A DNA stretch of 64,000 nucleotides from Salipiger aestuarii (GTDB taxonomy: Bacteria; Pseudomonadota; Alphaproteobacteria; Rhodobacterales; Rhodobacteraceae), in NCBI RefSeq assembly GCF_003259905.1, contig NZ_QLMG01000009.1, positions 62,001-126,000 of the forward strand, given 5' to 3'. Shown one piece after another: positions 7,634 through 17,622 of the stretch (the first letter of the stretch is position 1; every line of letters begins with the position of its first letter). A model generated the notes under the pieces. The model did no database searches and was not told where the DNA came from. It saw only the letters and a list, made by a program, of their open reading frames with translations. Position numbers and translations under genes: made by a program.

Positions 7634-9500
7634 AGCACGCACCCTCCAGCAGGCGGTATTAGGCGAGATACTGCCTCATGTGGGGCGGCGTTCTGCAGCC
7701 ATGGCGGGCGAGGCGCGCGTATCGCCGGGCCGTCGGCGTGGCACGTCCGGCGGGGCAGTTGCGGTATTGTCCTGGAACGCGCTGCGGGTGCCGCAAAGCG
7801 TGGTGAAGCGGGTCGGCACGGGCGGGTGTCATTCGCCAAAAGAGTTACGTCGACAGATGAAGTACATCCTGCGCGACGAGGCGCGGGTCGCAGCCTGGTC
7901 GAACCAGATCGGCATCGATCGCGTCTTTGGCGAGCGTGGCATGGAAAATGTCATTGCCGATTGGAGTGCTTCCTGGTGCGGGGCGCCGAAACGGGGTCAC
8001 ACCGATCACATCATCCTGTCCTTTCCCAAGGGAACCGAGGCGGAGTTGGCGGAAGCCATCTCGCGCGAATGGGCGCAGGAGGTGTTCGGCGGGGATTACC
8101 GGGATCGATATCGGTATGTGGCGGCCCTTCATTGCAACACAGATCATGTGCATGCTCATGTTCTTGTCGACAAGGTCGGGATGGAGGACGGCAAGTTCCT
8201 CTCGATCAGCCGCCATTCCGAGATCAGCTATGACATGATGCGCGAGCTGCATGCGCAGATCGCGGGCGAGCACGGGCTGGTGCTGAACGCCTCTTCCCGT
8301 CTGTCGCGCGGCATCATGGAAAACGCCCCGCGGGACACTGATTTGCAGGCGGCCCGCAAGGAGGGACGGGAGCCAGTGGTTGCCCCGCTGGATCCTGAAA
8401 GCAGCGCTCTGCGAGAGGCCGAGATACGCAGACACGCCGAGGGGTATCGGCAGCTGGCGCAACTTGCGGGGATGGGCCTGGAGGCCGACACCCCTCCGGA
8501 TGGATGGATGGGGCGCATCGCGGAGGGCGCAGAGCTTGCCGCCACCAACTTGATGAAAGGAATGCCGGTGAAAGAAGGGTTTGCCGAAGGGGTTGATATC
8601 CCCGCTGCCGGAGCGGATGTGATCGGTCGTCTGATCGCCGCCCGCGAGACATTGCAAGCGGAAGCCGACACCGCGTGGAGCGCCATTCAGGACATGGCTC
8701 CCGGTGCCGAAAAGGTCGAACTGGAACAGCTCTTTGCGGGGCAGGCCCGCGAAATGGGCAGGCTTCTGGGCCGCGACTTTCTTGCGGATCATTCTTCATC
8801 GGTGTCGCCCGAGCGCGATCCCTACAGAGTTCAGGGGATTGCGGGGCTGGCCGCACGGGCAGCAGAGGAGGGCAATCCGCTCGTCGCTGAGGCCGATGCT
8901 GCACTGGGTCGTTTCAGAGCGGAATTGGCGCGCGTTCTGGCACCGATGGAGGCACGATTCGAGGAGGCGGGCAGCAGCATCGAAGAAGTCGCTGCCCGTT
9001 TCACCGCACCCCATCGCAGCGAGGCGCAACTCGAAGCCTCTCGCCCAGTGGACGCCCAGGAGCGCTCGGACTGGCTTGGGCTCGAACGCGACCTGCAGGC
9101 GCGCGCGCGTGATGTTTTTGCGGGGCTGCACATGGATCGTGATCTTTTGGCGGATCTGGCGCGTCAGGATATTCTTGACGCGGGGCAGGGCAGTCGCCTT
9201 GCCGACATCGCCACGCTGGACAAGCTGATCTCCGACGTGCGGCAAGACCTGCGCGACGGGGATATGGATCAGCTGGCCGCTGGCCGGATCGATCCGCTCA
9301 TGGACCGCATCGAAGACCCCGGTCTGCGACAAGCCGTGTTCTCGGAGCTAAAGGCCATCGCCGCAGTGGATGCGGGTGATGACATTACCGGGCGCGACAG
9401 CGAACCAGCCGCCACCTACCGGACCCGGATCGAGGCTTTCGAGCGCGCCGAGGAGCGGGGGCGCGACCGGGACGATACCAGTGGCGATTACGGCCTCTAG
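7626..9500 (+). CDS. virD2: MOB-P/VirD2-type relaxase
   Basis: A 624-residue protein whose ATG lies inside the end of the virD1-like gene. The relaxase core is N-terminal: KELRRQMKYILRDE (about residues 75-88, candidate catalytic tyrosine), HTDHIILSFPKG (about 126-137), and the metal-binding triad HCNTDHVHAHVLVDK (about 169-183). SLSRHSEISYDMMRELHAQIA follows, as in VirD2/TraI relaxases. The C-terminal 400 residues are acidic, helical and lack a helicase, probably carrying the secretion signal for the VirD4/VirB system. It would nick oriT, stay covalently on the 5' end and pilot the strand to the recipient. Confidence 0.9.
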   Translation: MAEARTLQQAVLGEILPHVGRRSAAMAGEARVSPGRRRGTSGGAVAVLSWNALRVPQSVVKRVGTGGCHSPKELRRQMKYILRDEARVAAWSNQIGIDRVFGERGMENVIADWSASWCGAPKRGHTDHIILSFPKGTEAELAEAISREWAQEVFGGDYRDRYRYVAALHCNTDHVHAHVLVDKVGMEDGKFLSISRHSEISYDMMRELHAQIAGEHGLVLNASSRLSRGIMENAPRDTDLQAARKEGREPVVAPLDPESSALREAEIRRHAEGYRQLAQLAGMGLEADTPPDGWMGRIAEGAELAATNLMKGMPVKEGFAEGVDIPAAGADVIGRLIAARETLQAEADTAWSAIQDMAPGAEKVELEQLFAGQAREMGRLLGRDFLADHSSSVSPERDPYRVQGIAGLAARAAEEGNPLVAEADAALGRFRAELARVLAPMEARFEEAGSSIEEVAARFTAPHRSEAQLEASRPVDAQERSDWLGLERDLQARARDVFAGLHMDRDLLADLARQDILDAGQGSRLADIATLDKLISDVRQDLRDGDMDQLAAGRIDPLMDRIEDPGLRQAVFSELKAIAAVDAGDDITGRDSEPAATYRTRIEAFERAEERGRDRDDTSGDYGL

Positions 9501-9512
9501 AGGATTCAAAAC

Positions 9513-11450
9513 ATGCTGCATGCAATGGAAAGCCGTTGGCGGTATCCAATCGCCATCCTGCTCGGTCTCGGTGTTGGCACCTGGATCGGTGCCGCGATCG
9601 CCACGCTCTATCTGATGGCGCGATTTGGCGAAGACCTGGGTGGGTTCGATATTTTCGAACTTTGGCTGCTCAATCTGTCTGATCCACGGGTCAAGGCAAA
9701 CCCTGCGGTGGAACATACTGCGTGGCTCATCACGGCACTTCCTGCCCTGCTTCTGGCGGCGACAGGAGCGACATCCGTTCATCGCGGGTCGCTCACCGAT
9801 TATGATGATGCGCATTTCCAGTCGCGTCCCGAGCTCCGCCGCAACCGTATGTCTGCGTCTCTTTCCCAGAACGGCTTTCTGTTCGGCAAGCTCGGGTCAC
9901 CTGCGTCCCGTGCGCCTTTCGTGTCGGCCACGCCAGATCGCTTCCCACACGCAATGATGATCGCGCCAACGGGCCGGGGCAAAGGGGTAGGCTTCGTTTT
10001 ACCGAACCTTTTGCACTTCCAGGGCAGCACCGTGATCCTCGACGTCAAGGGCGAGAATTTCGAGAAGACATCCATCCACCGCCAAAAGGCGCTGAACAAT
10101 CAGGTCTGGTACTTTTCGCCCTATGACTACGTTCAGCCCGAGGGCAAGAACGGGCCTGTCCTGACCCGCACGCACCGGTTCAATCCTCTCCAGCGCATTG
10201 CCGATCTGCCCAGCCCCGAGCAGCAATACACCGCCGTCAACACCATGGCGGACTTGTTCCTCATCGTCGAAAGCGTGAACGCGCAGAGCTTTTTCCAGGC
10301 CGGACGCAGCCTGTTCGTGGCGTCTTGCCTCTATGCCATCGAGACCGGAAAGCCGACGATCGGTGAGGCGCTGCGGATCATGACTGGCGGCGGCAATAAA
10401 AAGGAATTCTACAAACGGGCCGCGATGCAGACCGCAAACCCGGTGGTGGCAGAGATTTTCCTGAGCATGGCCGACGAAGTGGACAAGATTCTCGATTCCT
10501 ATGTCAGTGTGATCCGCGGGGCCGGATTGGAGCTTTGGCTCGATCCGGCGGTGGACCGAGCGACACAGGCAAGCGATTTCGACTTCGGGACGTTCCGACG
10601 AGAGCCACAGTCGCTCTATATTGTCGTGCAGCCGGAGCACCTGAAAACACTGGCCCCCCTGATCCGGCTCCTGTTCGCCGATGCCATCGCATGTCTGCAG
10701 CGCGCGCATCCCGGACCGGACGAGCCACATCCCGTCATGTTCCTGATGGATGAATTCGACCAACTGGGCAAACAACCCCTGGTCTTGCAAAGCATCAAGA
10801 CGATCCGTTCCTATGGCGGGCGGCTCTTTATCATCTCGCAGTCGATCCCCGGTCTTGAGGGCATCTACGGCGAAACCGACCGCCGTGCGCTTCAGGCCGG
10901 TGCGGGTGTACAGATCTACATGACCCCGCAAGATGATCGCACTGCCGACGTGCTGTCCGCAGCTCTCGGCAAACGCACGATCGTGGGCAAGACCAGATCA
11001 CAGGCAACCGTGCGCAAGCTCTCGGAAAGCGCAAATATCAGCCGTCGCTCGGAAGAACGGGCGCTGGTATCCCCCGCTGAATTGCTGCGTTTCCCGCTCG
11101 ACAAGGTCCTTGTCCTGCCCGAGGGGCAATATCCCATCAAGGCGGATCACATCCGCTACTATGCGGACCGGCATTTTGAGGAGATCGACAAAGCACGGCA
11201 AGGGCATGCCTTGCCCTATCCTCCTGCTGCAGCGCCAGTCTCGAACAGGCCGAAGAAAATCACCCTCGAGCAACCAGAACCCGCAGCACCCGCGGCGATC
11301 TCCATGGGCGACAAGGAATTCGAGACTGCGGTCCAGACCTATACAGGCGCGCTACAGGGATACGCAGAAGCCGCCAGGGCAAAGCCAAAGAAAACACGAT
11401 CTGGTCGTAGGCAACGGAGCTCAGGCTTGGCCGGAACTAGTACAGCCTGA
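9513..11450 (+). CDS. virD4: VirD4/TraG-type coupling protein
   Basis: A 645-residue inner-membrane ATPase. Two hydrophobic segments lie in the first 95 residues (IAILLGLGVGTWIGAAIATL and LITALPALLLAATGA). Walker A is APTGRGKGVGFVLPN at about 151, followed by VILDVKGENFEKTS, and Walker B is VMFLMDEFDQLGK at about 408. These are signatures of type IV coupling proteins of the VirD4 class. The gene follows the relaxase by 12 bases and probably shares its transcript. It would deliver the relaxase-DNA complex to the VirB channel encoded at 22.5-34 kb, from which it is separated by the restriction island. Confidence 0.93.
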   Translation: MLHAMESRWRYPIAILLGLGVGTWIGAAIATLYLMARFGEDLGGFDIFELWLLNLSDPRVKANPAVEHTAWLITALPALLLAATGATSVHRGSLTDYDDAHFQSRPELRRNRMSASLSQNGFLFGKLGSPASRAPFVSATPDRFPHAMMIAPTGRGKGVGFVLPNLLHFQGSTVILDVKGENFEKTSIHRQKALNNQVWYFSPYDYVQPEGKNGPVLTRTHRFNPLQRIADLPSPEQQYTAVNTMADLFLIVESVNAQSFFQAGRSLFVASCLYAIETGKPTIGEALRIMTGGGNKKEFYKRAAMQTANPVVAEIFLSMADEVDKILDSYVSVIRGAGLELWLDPAVDRATQASDFDFGTFRREPQSLYIVVQPEHLKTLAPLIRLLFADAIACLQRAHPGPDEPHPVMFLMDEFDQLGKQPLVLQSIKTIRSYGGRLFIISQSIPGLEGIYGETDRRALQAGAGVQIYMTPQDDRTADVLSAALGKRTIVGKTRSQATVRKLSESANISRRSEERALVSPAELLRFPLDKVLVLPEGQYPIKADHIRYYADRHFEEIDKARQGHALPYPPAAAPVSNRPKKITLEQPEPAAPAAISMGDKEFETAVQTYTGALQGYAEAARAKPKKTRSGRRQRSSGLAGTSTA

Positions 11451-11703
11451 CCACTTCTAAATCATTAAACAAATAAAAACCAAGGCTTAAGAAGCGCTTA
11501 CGATCCTAGTCTGGGCTTAGGTAGTGGATTAAGGTGATGGGGTGGCCGATGGCCGAATGCTTGGAGAAGGGCTGACGCTTGGCTTCGCCCAAGGCTCCGA
11601 GTTATTCTTTTTGGCAGTGTAAACAGCTTTGCGCATTTATTTTCAAAGCGTTGCACATTCTGCCGCGAGAGTTAGTGTGACATCATTTCCGAACATATGA
11701 CCT

Positions 11704-14700
11704 ATGGGGGAACTTTTGCGGATTGTCGACAACACAACCACGCTGCTGGGAGATGATCTGAAAAGCGAGCTGTCCGGCGCGTCGAAATTTCGGGTCGCCG
11801 CCGCGTGCTTCTCTATTTACGCATTCGATGCCCTGAAAACGGAATTGAGTGAACTAAAAGAGTTCGAGTTCATTTTTACCACACCGACGTTTACCCCAAA
11901 CGGTGCGATCGACCGCATCAAGAAGGAGAAGCGTGAGTTTTTCATTCCCAAAGGGCGAGCGGCAGAAACGCTTTCAGGCAGCGAGTTTGAGATTCAGCTT
12001 CGGAACAAGATGACTCAACGGGCGGTCGCGCGGGAATGTGCCGACTGGATCCGCAAAAAGGCGCGCTTCAAGTCGAACGTCACATCAGCACCGATGCAGC
12101 AGTTCGGACATGTGCAGCGGTCCGAGACCGGTGCGGCCTATATGCCGCTGTCAGGGTTTACCGCTGTTGACCTCGGGTATCAGCGCGGGGATGCGGTCTC
12201 AAGCTACACACAGGTCATGGATGAGCCCCAGTTTGCGCAGACCTACCTGAACCTCTTTGACCAGATCTGGAATGATGAGGAAAAGCTGCGAGATGTCACG
12301 GCCGAAGTCCTTGAGCACATCGAGTCCGTGTACCAGGAGAATCCTGCCGAACGGGTCTACTTCATGATTCTGTTCAACCTGTTCAGCGACTTCCTGAGCG
12401 AGATCGATGAGGACGTTCTGCCTAAGGATCGAACCGGTTATCTTGAAAGTCTTGTTTGGCAGAAGCTCTTCAATTTCCAGCGAGATGCCGCCGTCGGCGT
12501 TATCAACAAGCTGGAAACTTATAACGGGTGCATTCTGGCCGACAGTGTGGGGCTGGGCAAAACCTTCACGGCTCTGGCGGTGGTGAAGTATTACGAACTG
12601 CGCAACAAGGACGTTCTGGTCCTGTGCCCGAAAAAGCTAGCAGACAACTGGCGCAACTATAATGCAAACCTGACCACCAACATTTTCGCCAAGGACCGGT
12701 TTCGATACGACGTGTTGTGCCATACGGACCTTTCACGAACGTCTGGCGAGTCATTCGGGATGCGGCTCGATCGTGTGAACTGGGGCAATTACGATCTGGT
12801 CGTCATCGATGAATCCCACAACTTCCGGAACAACGATGTCTACAAGGATCGCGAAACCCGTTACCAACGTCTGATGAACCAGGTGATCAAGGCCGGGGTC
12901 AAGACCAAGGTCCTGATGTTGTCGGCGACGCCGGTTAACAATCGTTTCACAGATCTGAGAAACCAACTGGCGCTTGCCTATGAAGGGCATTCAGATGCCC
13001 TGAGCAAGAACCTGAAAACCAAGACCAGCGTGGAAGAGATATTTCGTCGCGCGCAGACTGCGTTTAACGTCTGGTCCAACTTACCCCCGGATCAAAGGAC
13101 GCCAGCCTCCATCCTAAGGGCACTGGATTTCGATTTCTTTGAGCTGCTCGATGCGGTGACGATCGCGCGATCCCGCAAGCATATCGAAACCTTCTACGAC
13201 ACGGCGGACATCGGCAAGTTTCCAACGCGACTGAAGCCGTTGTCACATCATCTGCCGATCACGCACCGTGACGACGTCATCGGCTTCAATGAGATATTCG
13301 CCCAGCTGAGCGACCTGAAAATGGCCGTCTATGCACCGGTCAACTATATCCAGCCCAGTCGTTTGAAAAAATACGAAGACCTCTATGACACCAAGACGGA
13401 GGGCGGCAAAGGCACGCTGAAACAGGCTGACCGCGAGAAGAGCCTGCAAGCCTTGATGACGACCAACCTGCTCAAGCGGTTGGAAAGCTCTGTCCATGCA
13501 TTCCGCAAGACCCTTGGCGCGCTGTCCGGCAATATCGGCCGGACGCTGGATGCCATTGCCAAGTTCGAGGCTTCCGGCGGTGCAGCGACGGTCGAGGATT
13601 TGGACATCGACCTGGAAGCTGTTGCGGACGAGGATGACGACTTCGCCGATTTCTCTGTAGGTAAGAAGATCAAGATTGATCTGGCAGATATGGACGTCAC
13701 GGCCTGGAAGCAGGAGTTGTCGGTCGACAAGATCATCATCGATGGCCTGATTGCCGAGATGGAGAAGGTCACGCCCGAAGACGACGCGAAGCTTCAGCAT
13801 CTAATTGCCGAGATCGCCGGAAAGATGGCCAACCCTCTGAACCCCGGCAACCGCAAGGTGGTCGTTTTCACCGCCTATGCCGATACCGCGAACTACCTGT
13901 TCGATCAGCTCGCGCCGCATTTCGCCGAGGCGCAGAATATTCACAGCGGCATTGTCACCGGATCGGGCAATCCGCGAACCACGCTCAAGAAATACTATGA
14001 CTTCCAATCCGTCCTGACGCTCTTTGCCCCCCGCGCCAAAGAGAAGGACAAGATCATGCCCGATGATCCGGCTGAGCTGGACATCCTGATCGGCACCGAC
14101 TGCATATCCGAGGGGCAGAACCTTCAGGATTGCGACTACCTGATCAACTATGACATCCACTGGAATCCTGTTCGCATCGTCCAGAGGTTCGGCCGGATCG
14201 ACCGCATCGGCTCGCCCAACACCCAGATCCAGCTGTCCAACTACTGGCCCGACATCAGCCTGGACGAATACATCAACCTCAAGGAACGCGTCGAGAACCG
14301 GATGCATATCGTCGACATGGCGGGCACCGGCGAGGATAACGTGCTCACCTCCAAAAGCTCGGACGTCGCCTACCGCAAGGACCAACTTCAGCGCCTTCAG
14401 AACGAGGTGATCGAGCTTGAGGACGTGAAGACCGGCATTTCCATCACCGACCTGGGCCTGAACGACTTCCGGATGGACCTGCTCAACTACCTCAAGACCC
14501 ATGATGACCTGCCGCGCATGCCGCATGGGTTGCACACGGTCATCCCGTCGGACCCCAAGCGCGGCCTGCACCCCGGCGTGATCTTCACGCTGCGCAACAT
14601 CCATGACAGCGTGAACGTGGGCCAGCAGAACCGCCTGCATCCTTATTACCTGATCTATATCGGTCAGGACGGCCAGATCATCGCGGACCAGACACAGGTC

Positions 14701-14976
14701 AAACGGCTGCTTGATCTGATCCGGTCGGGCTGCAAGGGCGTCACACAGCCCATTCGCGACTTGTGCACAGCCTTCAACGCGGAAACGCAGGACGGGCGCA
14801 AGATGGGCACCTACTCAAACCTGCTCAACGACGCCATCCGCTCGATGATCGAGGTCAAGGAGGAACGTGATATCGACAGTCTGTTCTCGGGTGGGCATAC
14901 CACGGCGCTGACCCAGACAATCGCGGGGCTGGAGGATTTCGAACTCATTGCCTTCATCGTGGTGCGCGACCCATGA
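11704..14976 (+). CDS. SNF2-type helicase with PLD-like N-terminal domain (defence island)
   Basis: A 1090-residue protein. Residues 1-150 (FRVAAACFSIYAFDALKTEL, FEFIFTTPTF) resemble the PLD-like domain seen in front of many defence helicases, but I see no intact HxK motif. Walker A is DSVGLGKTFTALAVV at about 280, the DExx box is VVIDESHNF at about 366, and LMLSATPVNN is motif III. The second RecA domain has VVFTAYADTANYLF, GTDCISEGQNLQDCD and VQRFGRIDRIG (about 826). It leads a five-gene same-strand set with a DUF4391 gene overlapping its stop and type III Mod/Res genes after it. A DNA translocase role in a restriction-like system is inferred. The 253 bases upstream are non-coding and probably hold the island promoter, though I saw no clear -35/-10. 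Confidence 0.88.
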   Translation: MGELLRIVDNTTTLLGDDLKSELSGASKFRVAAACFSIYAFDALKTELSELKEFEFIFTTPTFTPNGAIDRIKKEKREFFIPKGRAAETLSGSEFEIQLRNKMTQRAVARECADWIRKKARFKSNVTSAPMQQFGHVQRSETGAAYMPLSGFTAVDLGYQRGDAVSSYTQVMDEPQFAQTYLNLFDQIWNDEEKLRDVTAEVLEHIESVYQENPAERVYFMILFNLFSDFLSEIDEDVLPKDRTGYLESLVWQKLFNFQRDAAVGVINKLETYNGCILADSVGLGKTFTALAVVKYYELRNKDVLVLCPKKLADNWRNYNANLTTNIFAKDRFRYDVLCHTDLSRTSGESFGMRLDRVNWGNYDLVVIDESHNFRNNDVYKDRETRYQRLMNQVIKAGVKTKVLMLSATPVNNRFTDLRNQLALAYEGHSDALSKNLKTKTSVEEIFRRAQTAFNVWSNLPPDQRTPASILRALDFDFFELLDAVTIARSRKHIETFYDTADIGKFPTRLKPLSHHLPITHRDDVIGFNEIFAQLSDLKMAVYAPVNYIQPSRLKKYEDLYDTKTEGGKGTLKQADREKSLQALMTTNLLKRLESSVHAFRKTLGALSGNIGRTLDAIAKFEASGGAATVEDLDIDLEAVADEDDDFADFSVGKKIKIDLADMDVTAWKQELSVDKIIIDGLIAEMEKVTPEDDAKLQHLIAEIAGKMANPLNPGNRKVVVFTAYADTANYLFDQLAPHFAEAQNIHSGIVTGSGNPRTTLKKYYDFQSVLTLFAPRAKEKDKIMPDDPAELDILIGTDCISEGQNLQDCDYLINYDIHWNPVRIVQRFGRIDRIGSPNTQIQLSNYWPDISLDEYINLKERVENRMHIVDMAGTGEDNVLTSKSSDVAYRKDQLQRLQNEVIELEDVKTGISITDLGLNDFRMDLLNYLKTHDDLPRMPHGLHTVIPSDPKRGLHPGVIFTLRNIHDSVNVGQQNRLHPYYLIYIGQDGQIIADQTQVKRLLDLIRSGCKGVTQPIRDLCTAFNAETQDGRKMGTYSNLLNDAIRSMIEVKEERDIDSLFSGGHTTALTQTIAGLEDFELIAFIVVRDP

Positions 14977-15662
14977 CGCTGTATCAATACCCGCCCCAGA
15001 CCGCCCTCAAACGCGTGATCCCCAAGACCCGCATCTATGACGGGGCCGCCGCCAGCACGGCGCTGCGCGAGCGTTTCGTGCGCGAGGTGGATCAGATCAC
15101 ATGGGCGCACAAGCTCGCCCCCGAGACGCTGAACCTGCCCGCCACGCCCGCCGTGCCGGAAATTCAGGTGTTCCGCGTCACGCTCAAGGGCGATACGCTG
15201 CATGACGACATCCTGCGCGCCATGGACCGCGCCATTCCCTTCCCGCTGATGTTCGAGCTGGTGGCGGGGGACCGTATCCAACCCGCCGCCGCCTACAAAC
15301 GCCCGTCCGAGGCGGAGCGCGGCAAATGGGTGCTGTCCGATCCCTTACGGGGGGAGTGGGCGGCGCATGACGCCCCCCGCGCGCCCTTGCCGGTGGCGGT
15401 CAACATGGGTGTGCTCTATGACAGGATGCTGTCCGCGCTGATGCCGGTTGCGCCCGTGCCGGGCGAGGATGTGGAGAGCCGCCTTGCGCGACTGACGGCA
15501 ATCAGGGCAAAAGAACGTGAGATTGCGCAGCTTCAATCGAGATTGAGGCGCGAAAGCCAGTTCAACATCAAGGTGACGCTGCACGGCCAATTGGCCGAGG
15601 CACAGGCGGCCTTTGACCATATGAAAGACCCGGGAAAAACGGGCGGGGGAAACCATGAGTGA
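14973..15662 (+). CDS. DUF4391 protein in restriction island
   Basis: A 229-residue protein overlapping the helicase stop by four bases (ATGA). The pattern ITWAHKLAPETLNL, EIQVFRVTLKG and AMDRAIPFPLMFEL is the recognisable core of DUF4391. The C-terminus is a helical segment rich in Arg, Glu and Gln (REIAQLQSRLRRESQFN), likely a coiled coil ending in KVTLHGQLAEA. DUF4391 has no established biochemical role that I know. Its coupling to both the helicase and the methyltransferase suggests a structural or adaptor subunit. Confidence 0.85.
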   Translation: MTLYQYPPQTALKRVIPKTRIYDGAAASTALRERFVREVDQITWAHKLAPETLNLPATPAVPEIQVFRVTLKGDTLHDDILRAMDRAIPFPLMFELVAGDRIQPAAAYKRPSEAERGKWVLSDPLRGEWAAHDAPRAPLPVAVNMGVLYDRMLSALMPVAPVPGEDVESRLARLTAIRAKEREIAQLQSRLRRESQFNIKVTLHGQLAEAQAAFDHMKDPGKTGGGNHE

Positions 15663-17622
15663 CGAGATTGAAAAGCTGAAAATGCACAGCCCCGACCTGA
15701 CCGCGCAGAATGTGGAGCGGATCGCGGCGCTGTTTCCGGGCTGCGTGACGGAAAGCAGGGGGCCGGACGGCACGCTGCGCCGCGCGGTGGATTTTGACCT
15801 ACTGCGGCAGGAACTCAGCGACAGCATCGTGGACGGCCCGCAAGAGCGCTATCATCTGGACTGGCCGGGCAAGCGGCAGGCGCTGATCACGGCCAATGCG
15901 CCGATTGCGAAAACCCTGCGGCCCGTGCGGGCGGAGTCGGTGGATTTTGACACCACCCGCAACCTGTTCATCGAGGGCGATAACCTTGAGGCGCTGAAGC
16001 TGCTGCAAGAGTCGTATTTGGGCAAGGTCAAGATGATCTACGTCGACCCGCCCTATAATACGGGGAATGATTTTGTTTATGAAGATGACTTTTCTGAGTC
16101 CACGGCAGAGTTTCTGGCGAAGTCAAATCAGGTGGATGAGGCGGGTAATCGGCTGGTGGCGAATACGCAATCAAATGGGCGGTTTCATTCGGATTGGCTG
16201 TCAATGATGTGTTCACGATTGAGAGTTGCCAAGAATTTACTACGAGATGACGGCGCAGTTTTCGTAAGCATTGATGACACAGAGGTTGCCGGATTACGAC
16301 ACCTGATGGATGAGGTTTTCGGAGCAGAAAATTTTATCACCGAAGTCATCTGGGAAGGCGCAAACAAAAATGATGCGCGGCAAATTGGCGTCTGCCACGA
16401 ATACGTGCTTTGTTACGTAAAGAACAAGCAGGCAACCGAGACTGCTTGGACGGTGACCAAAGAAGGGGTGGAGCCAGTCCTCAAAGAAGTTGAGCGACTA
16501 AAAAAAGAATACGGAGAAGACTACAGCGCCGCGTCAGATGATCTCGCTGGCTGGTTCCGCGCAATGAAAGCAAAACCCTCATTTGGCCTTCGGAGATTCC
16601 GTTATATTGACGAACGAGGAGTCTACAAGGAAGATGATCCGACGGCCCCAGGAGGCCGGAAATTTGAGTTAAAGAATCCAAATACGGGCGAAGTCATTCC
16701 CTTGCGTCAAAACCGAGGTTGGGCTTTTGATCAGGAAACATTCAATGACCTAGTGGAACAAGGCCGGATATCATTCATTTCCTCAACGAGTATTATGGTC
16801 AGGAGGTATCTGCACGAAACAGACTCTCAAACACCGCAGAGTGTATTCTATCAACCAGCGCGCTCTGCTTCTGAAAGGCTTTCTAAGCTATTGGGCGACG
16901 GTTTGTTTGACTATCCAAAAGACGAAACCATAATTCAGAAATTTGTTGATATGGCAGGCGATGAAAGTGGTAGCGAAGCCATTGTCATGGATTTTTTCGC
17001 CGGAAGTAGCACCACTGCGCACGCTGTGTTTCTTCAATGCGCCCTTGATGGCTGCAACAGACGCTTCGTCATGGTTCAAATTCCGGAAGCGCCGAAAGAC
17101 AAAAGCTCCGCTCAGAAAGCGGGCTTTTCCACCATCGCTGAAATCTCCAAAGAACGCATCCGCCGCGCGGGGGCGAAAATCCTCGAAGGGGAATGTCACC
17201 CCGACTGGAACCGCGATGTGGGCTTTCGCGTGCTGAAAATCGACAGCTCGAACATGGCCGATGTCTATTACACCCCCGACGCCACCTCTCAGGCCGACCT
17301 TCTGACTCGCGTTGACAATATCAAACCCGACCGCAGCCCCGAGGACCTGCTGTTTCAGGTGCTGCTGGACTGGGGCGTTGACCTGACCCTGCCCATCACC
17401 CGCGAGAGCGTCGCGGGCAAAACCGTCTTCACCGTCGCCGGCACCGCCCTGATCGCCTGTTTCGACAACGGCGTGGACGAGACGCTGGTGAAAACCCTCG
17501 CCACCCGCCACCCCCTGCGCGTGGTGTTCAAGGACACAGGCTTCAAGGACGACGCGACCAAGATCAACGTGAAGCAGATTTTCAAATCCCTGTCGCCCGA
17601 CACAGACGTCAAAGCCATCTGA
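15655..17622 (+). CDS. mod: Type III DNA adenine methyltransferase (Mod)
   Basis: A 655-residue beta-class N6-adenine methyltransferase. The catalytic motif IV, YVDPPYNTGND, is at about residue 130; LFIEGDNLEALKLL precedes it. The AdoMet motif I, VMDFFAGSSTTAHAVF, comes later at about 443, giving the beta-class order. The region between them is the target-recognition domain. Base composition changes sharply: roughly 16.05 to 17.1 kb is visibly richer in A and T than the GC-rich ends of the same gene, a sign that the recognition part was exchanged. It overlaps DUF4391 by eight bases. With Res it would set the recognition site and protect host DNA. Confidence 0.93.
   Translation: MSDEIEKLKMHSPDLTAQNVERIAALFPGCVTESRGPDGTLRRAVDFDLLRQELSDSIVDGPQERYHLDWPGKRQALITANAPIAKTLRPVRAESVDFDTTRNLFIEGDNLEALKLLQESYLGKVKMIYVDPPYNTGNDFVYEDDFSESTAEFLAKSNQVDEAGNRLVANTQSNGRFHSDWLSMMCSRLRVAKNLLRDDGAVFVSIDDTEVAGLRHLMDEVFGAENFITEVIWEGANKNDARQIGVCHEYVLCYVKNKQATETAWTVTKEGVEPVLKEVERLKKEYGEDYSAASDDLAGWFRAMKAKPSFGLRRFRYIDERGVYKEDDPTAPGGRKFELKNPNTGEVIPLRQNRGWAFDQETFNDLVEQGRISFISSTSIMVRRYLHETDSQTPQSVFYQPARSASERLSKLLGDGLFDYPKDETIIQKFVDMAGDESGSEAIVMDFFAGSSTTAHAVFLQCALDGCNRRFVMVQIPEAPKDKSSAQKAGFSTIAEISKERIRRAGAKILEGECHPDWNRDVGFRVLKIDSSNMADVYYTPDATSQADLLTRVDNIKPDRSPEDLLFQVLLDWGVDLTLPITRESVAGKTVFTVAGTALIACFDNGVDETLVKTLATRHPLRVVFKDTGFKDDATKINVKQIFKSLSPDTDVKAI

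Noticed and set aside
8314-8904. Long minus-strand frames across the relaxase gene (also 7845-8792)
   Set aside because: They are shadows of the high-GC relaxase coding frame, which carries clear motifs.
9999-10931. 310-codon minus-strand frame across virD4
   Set aside because: Opposite-strand shadow; the plus-strand frame has Walker A and B of a coupling protein.
11451-11703. Possible tRNA or attachment site at the junction of transfer genes and defence island
   Set aside because: No cloverleaf or TPsiC-like sequence and no matching repeat near 22423-22550 were found by eye.
13801-14640. 279-codon minus-strand frame across the SNF2 helicase
   Set aside because: Shadow frame of a GC-rich gene; the helicase motifs lie on the other strand.
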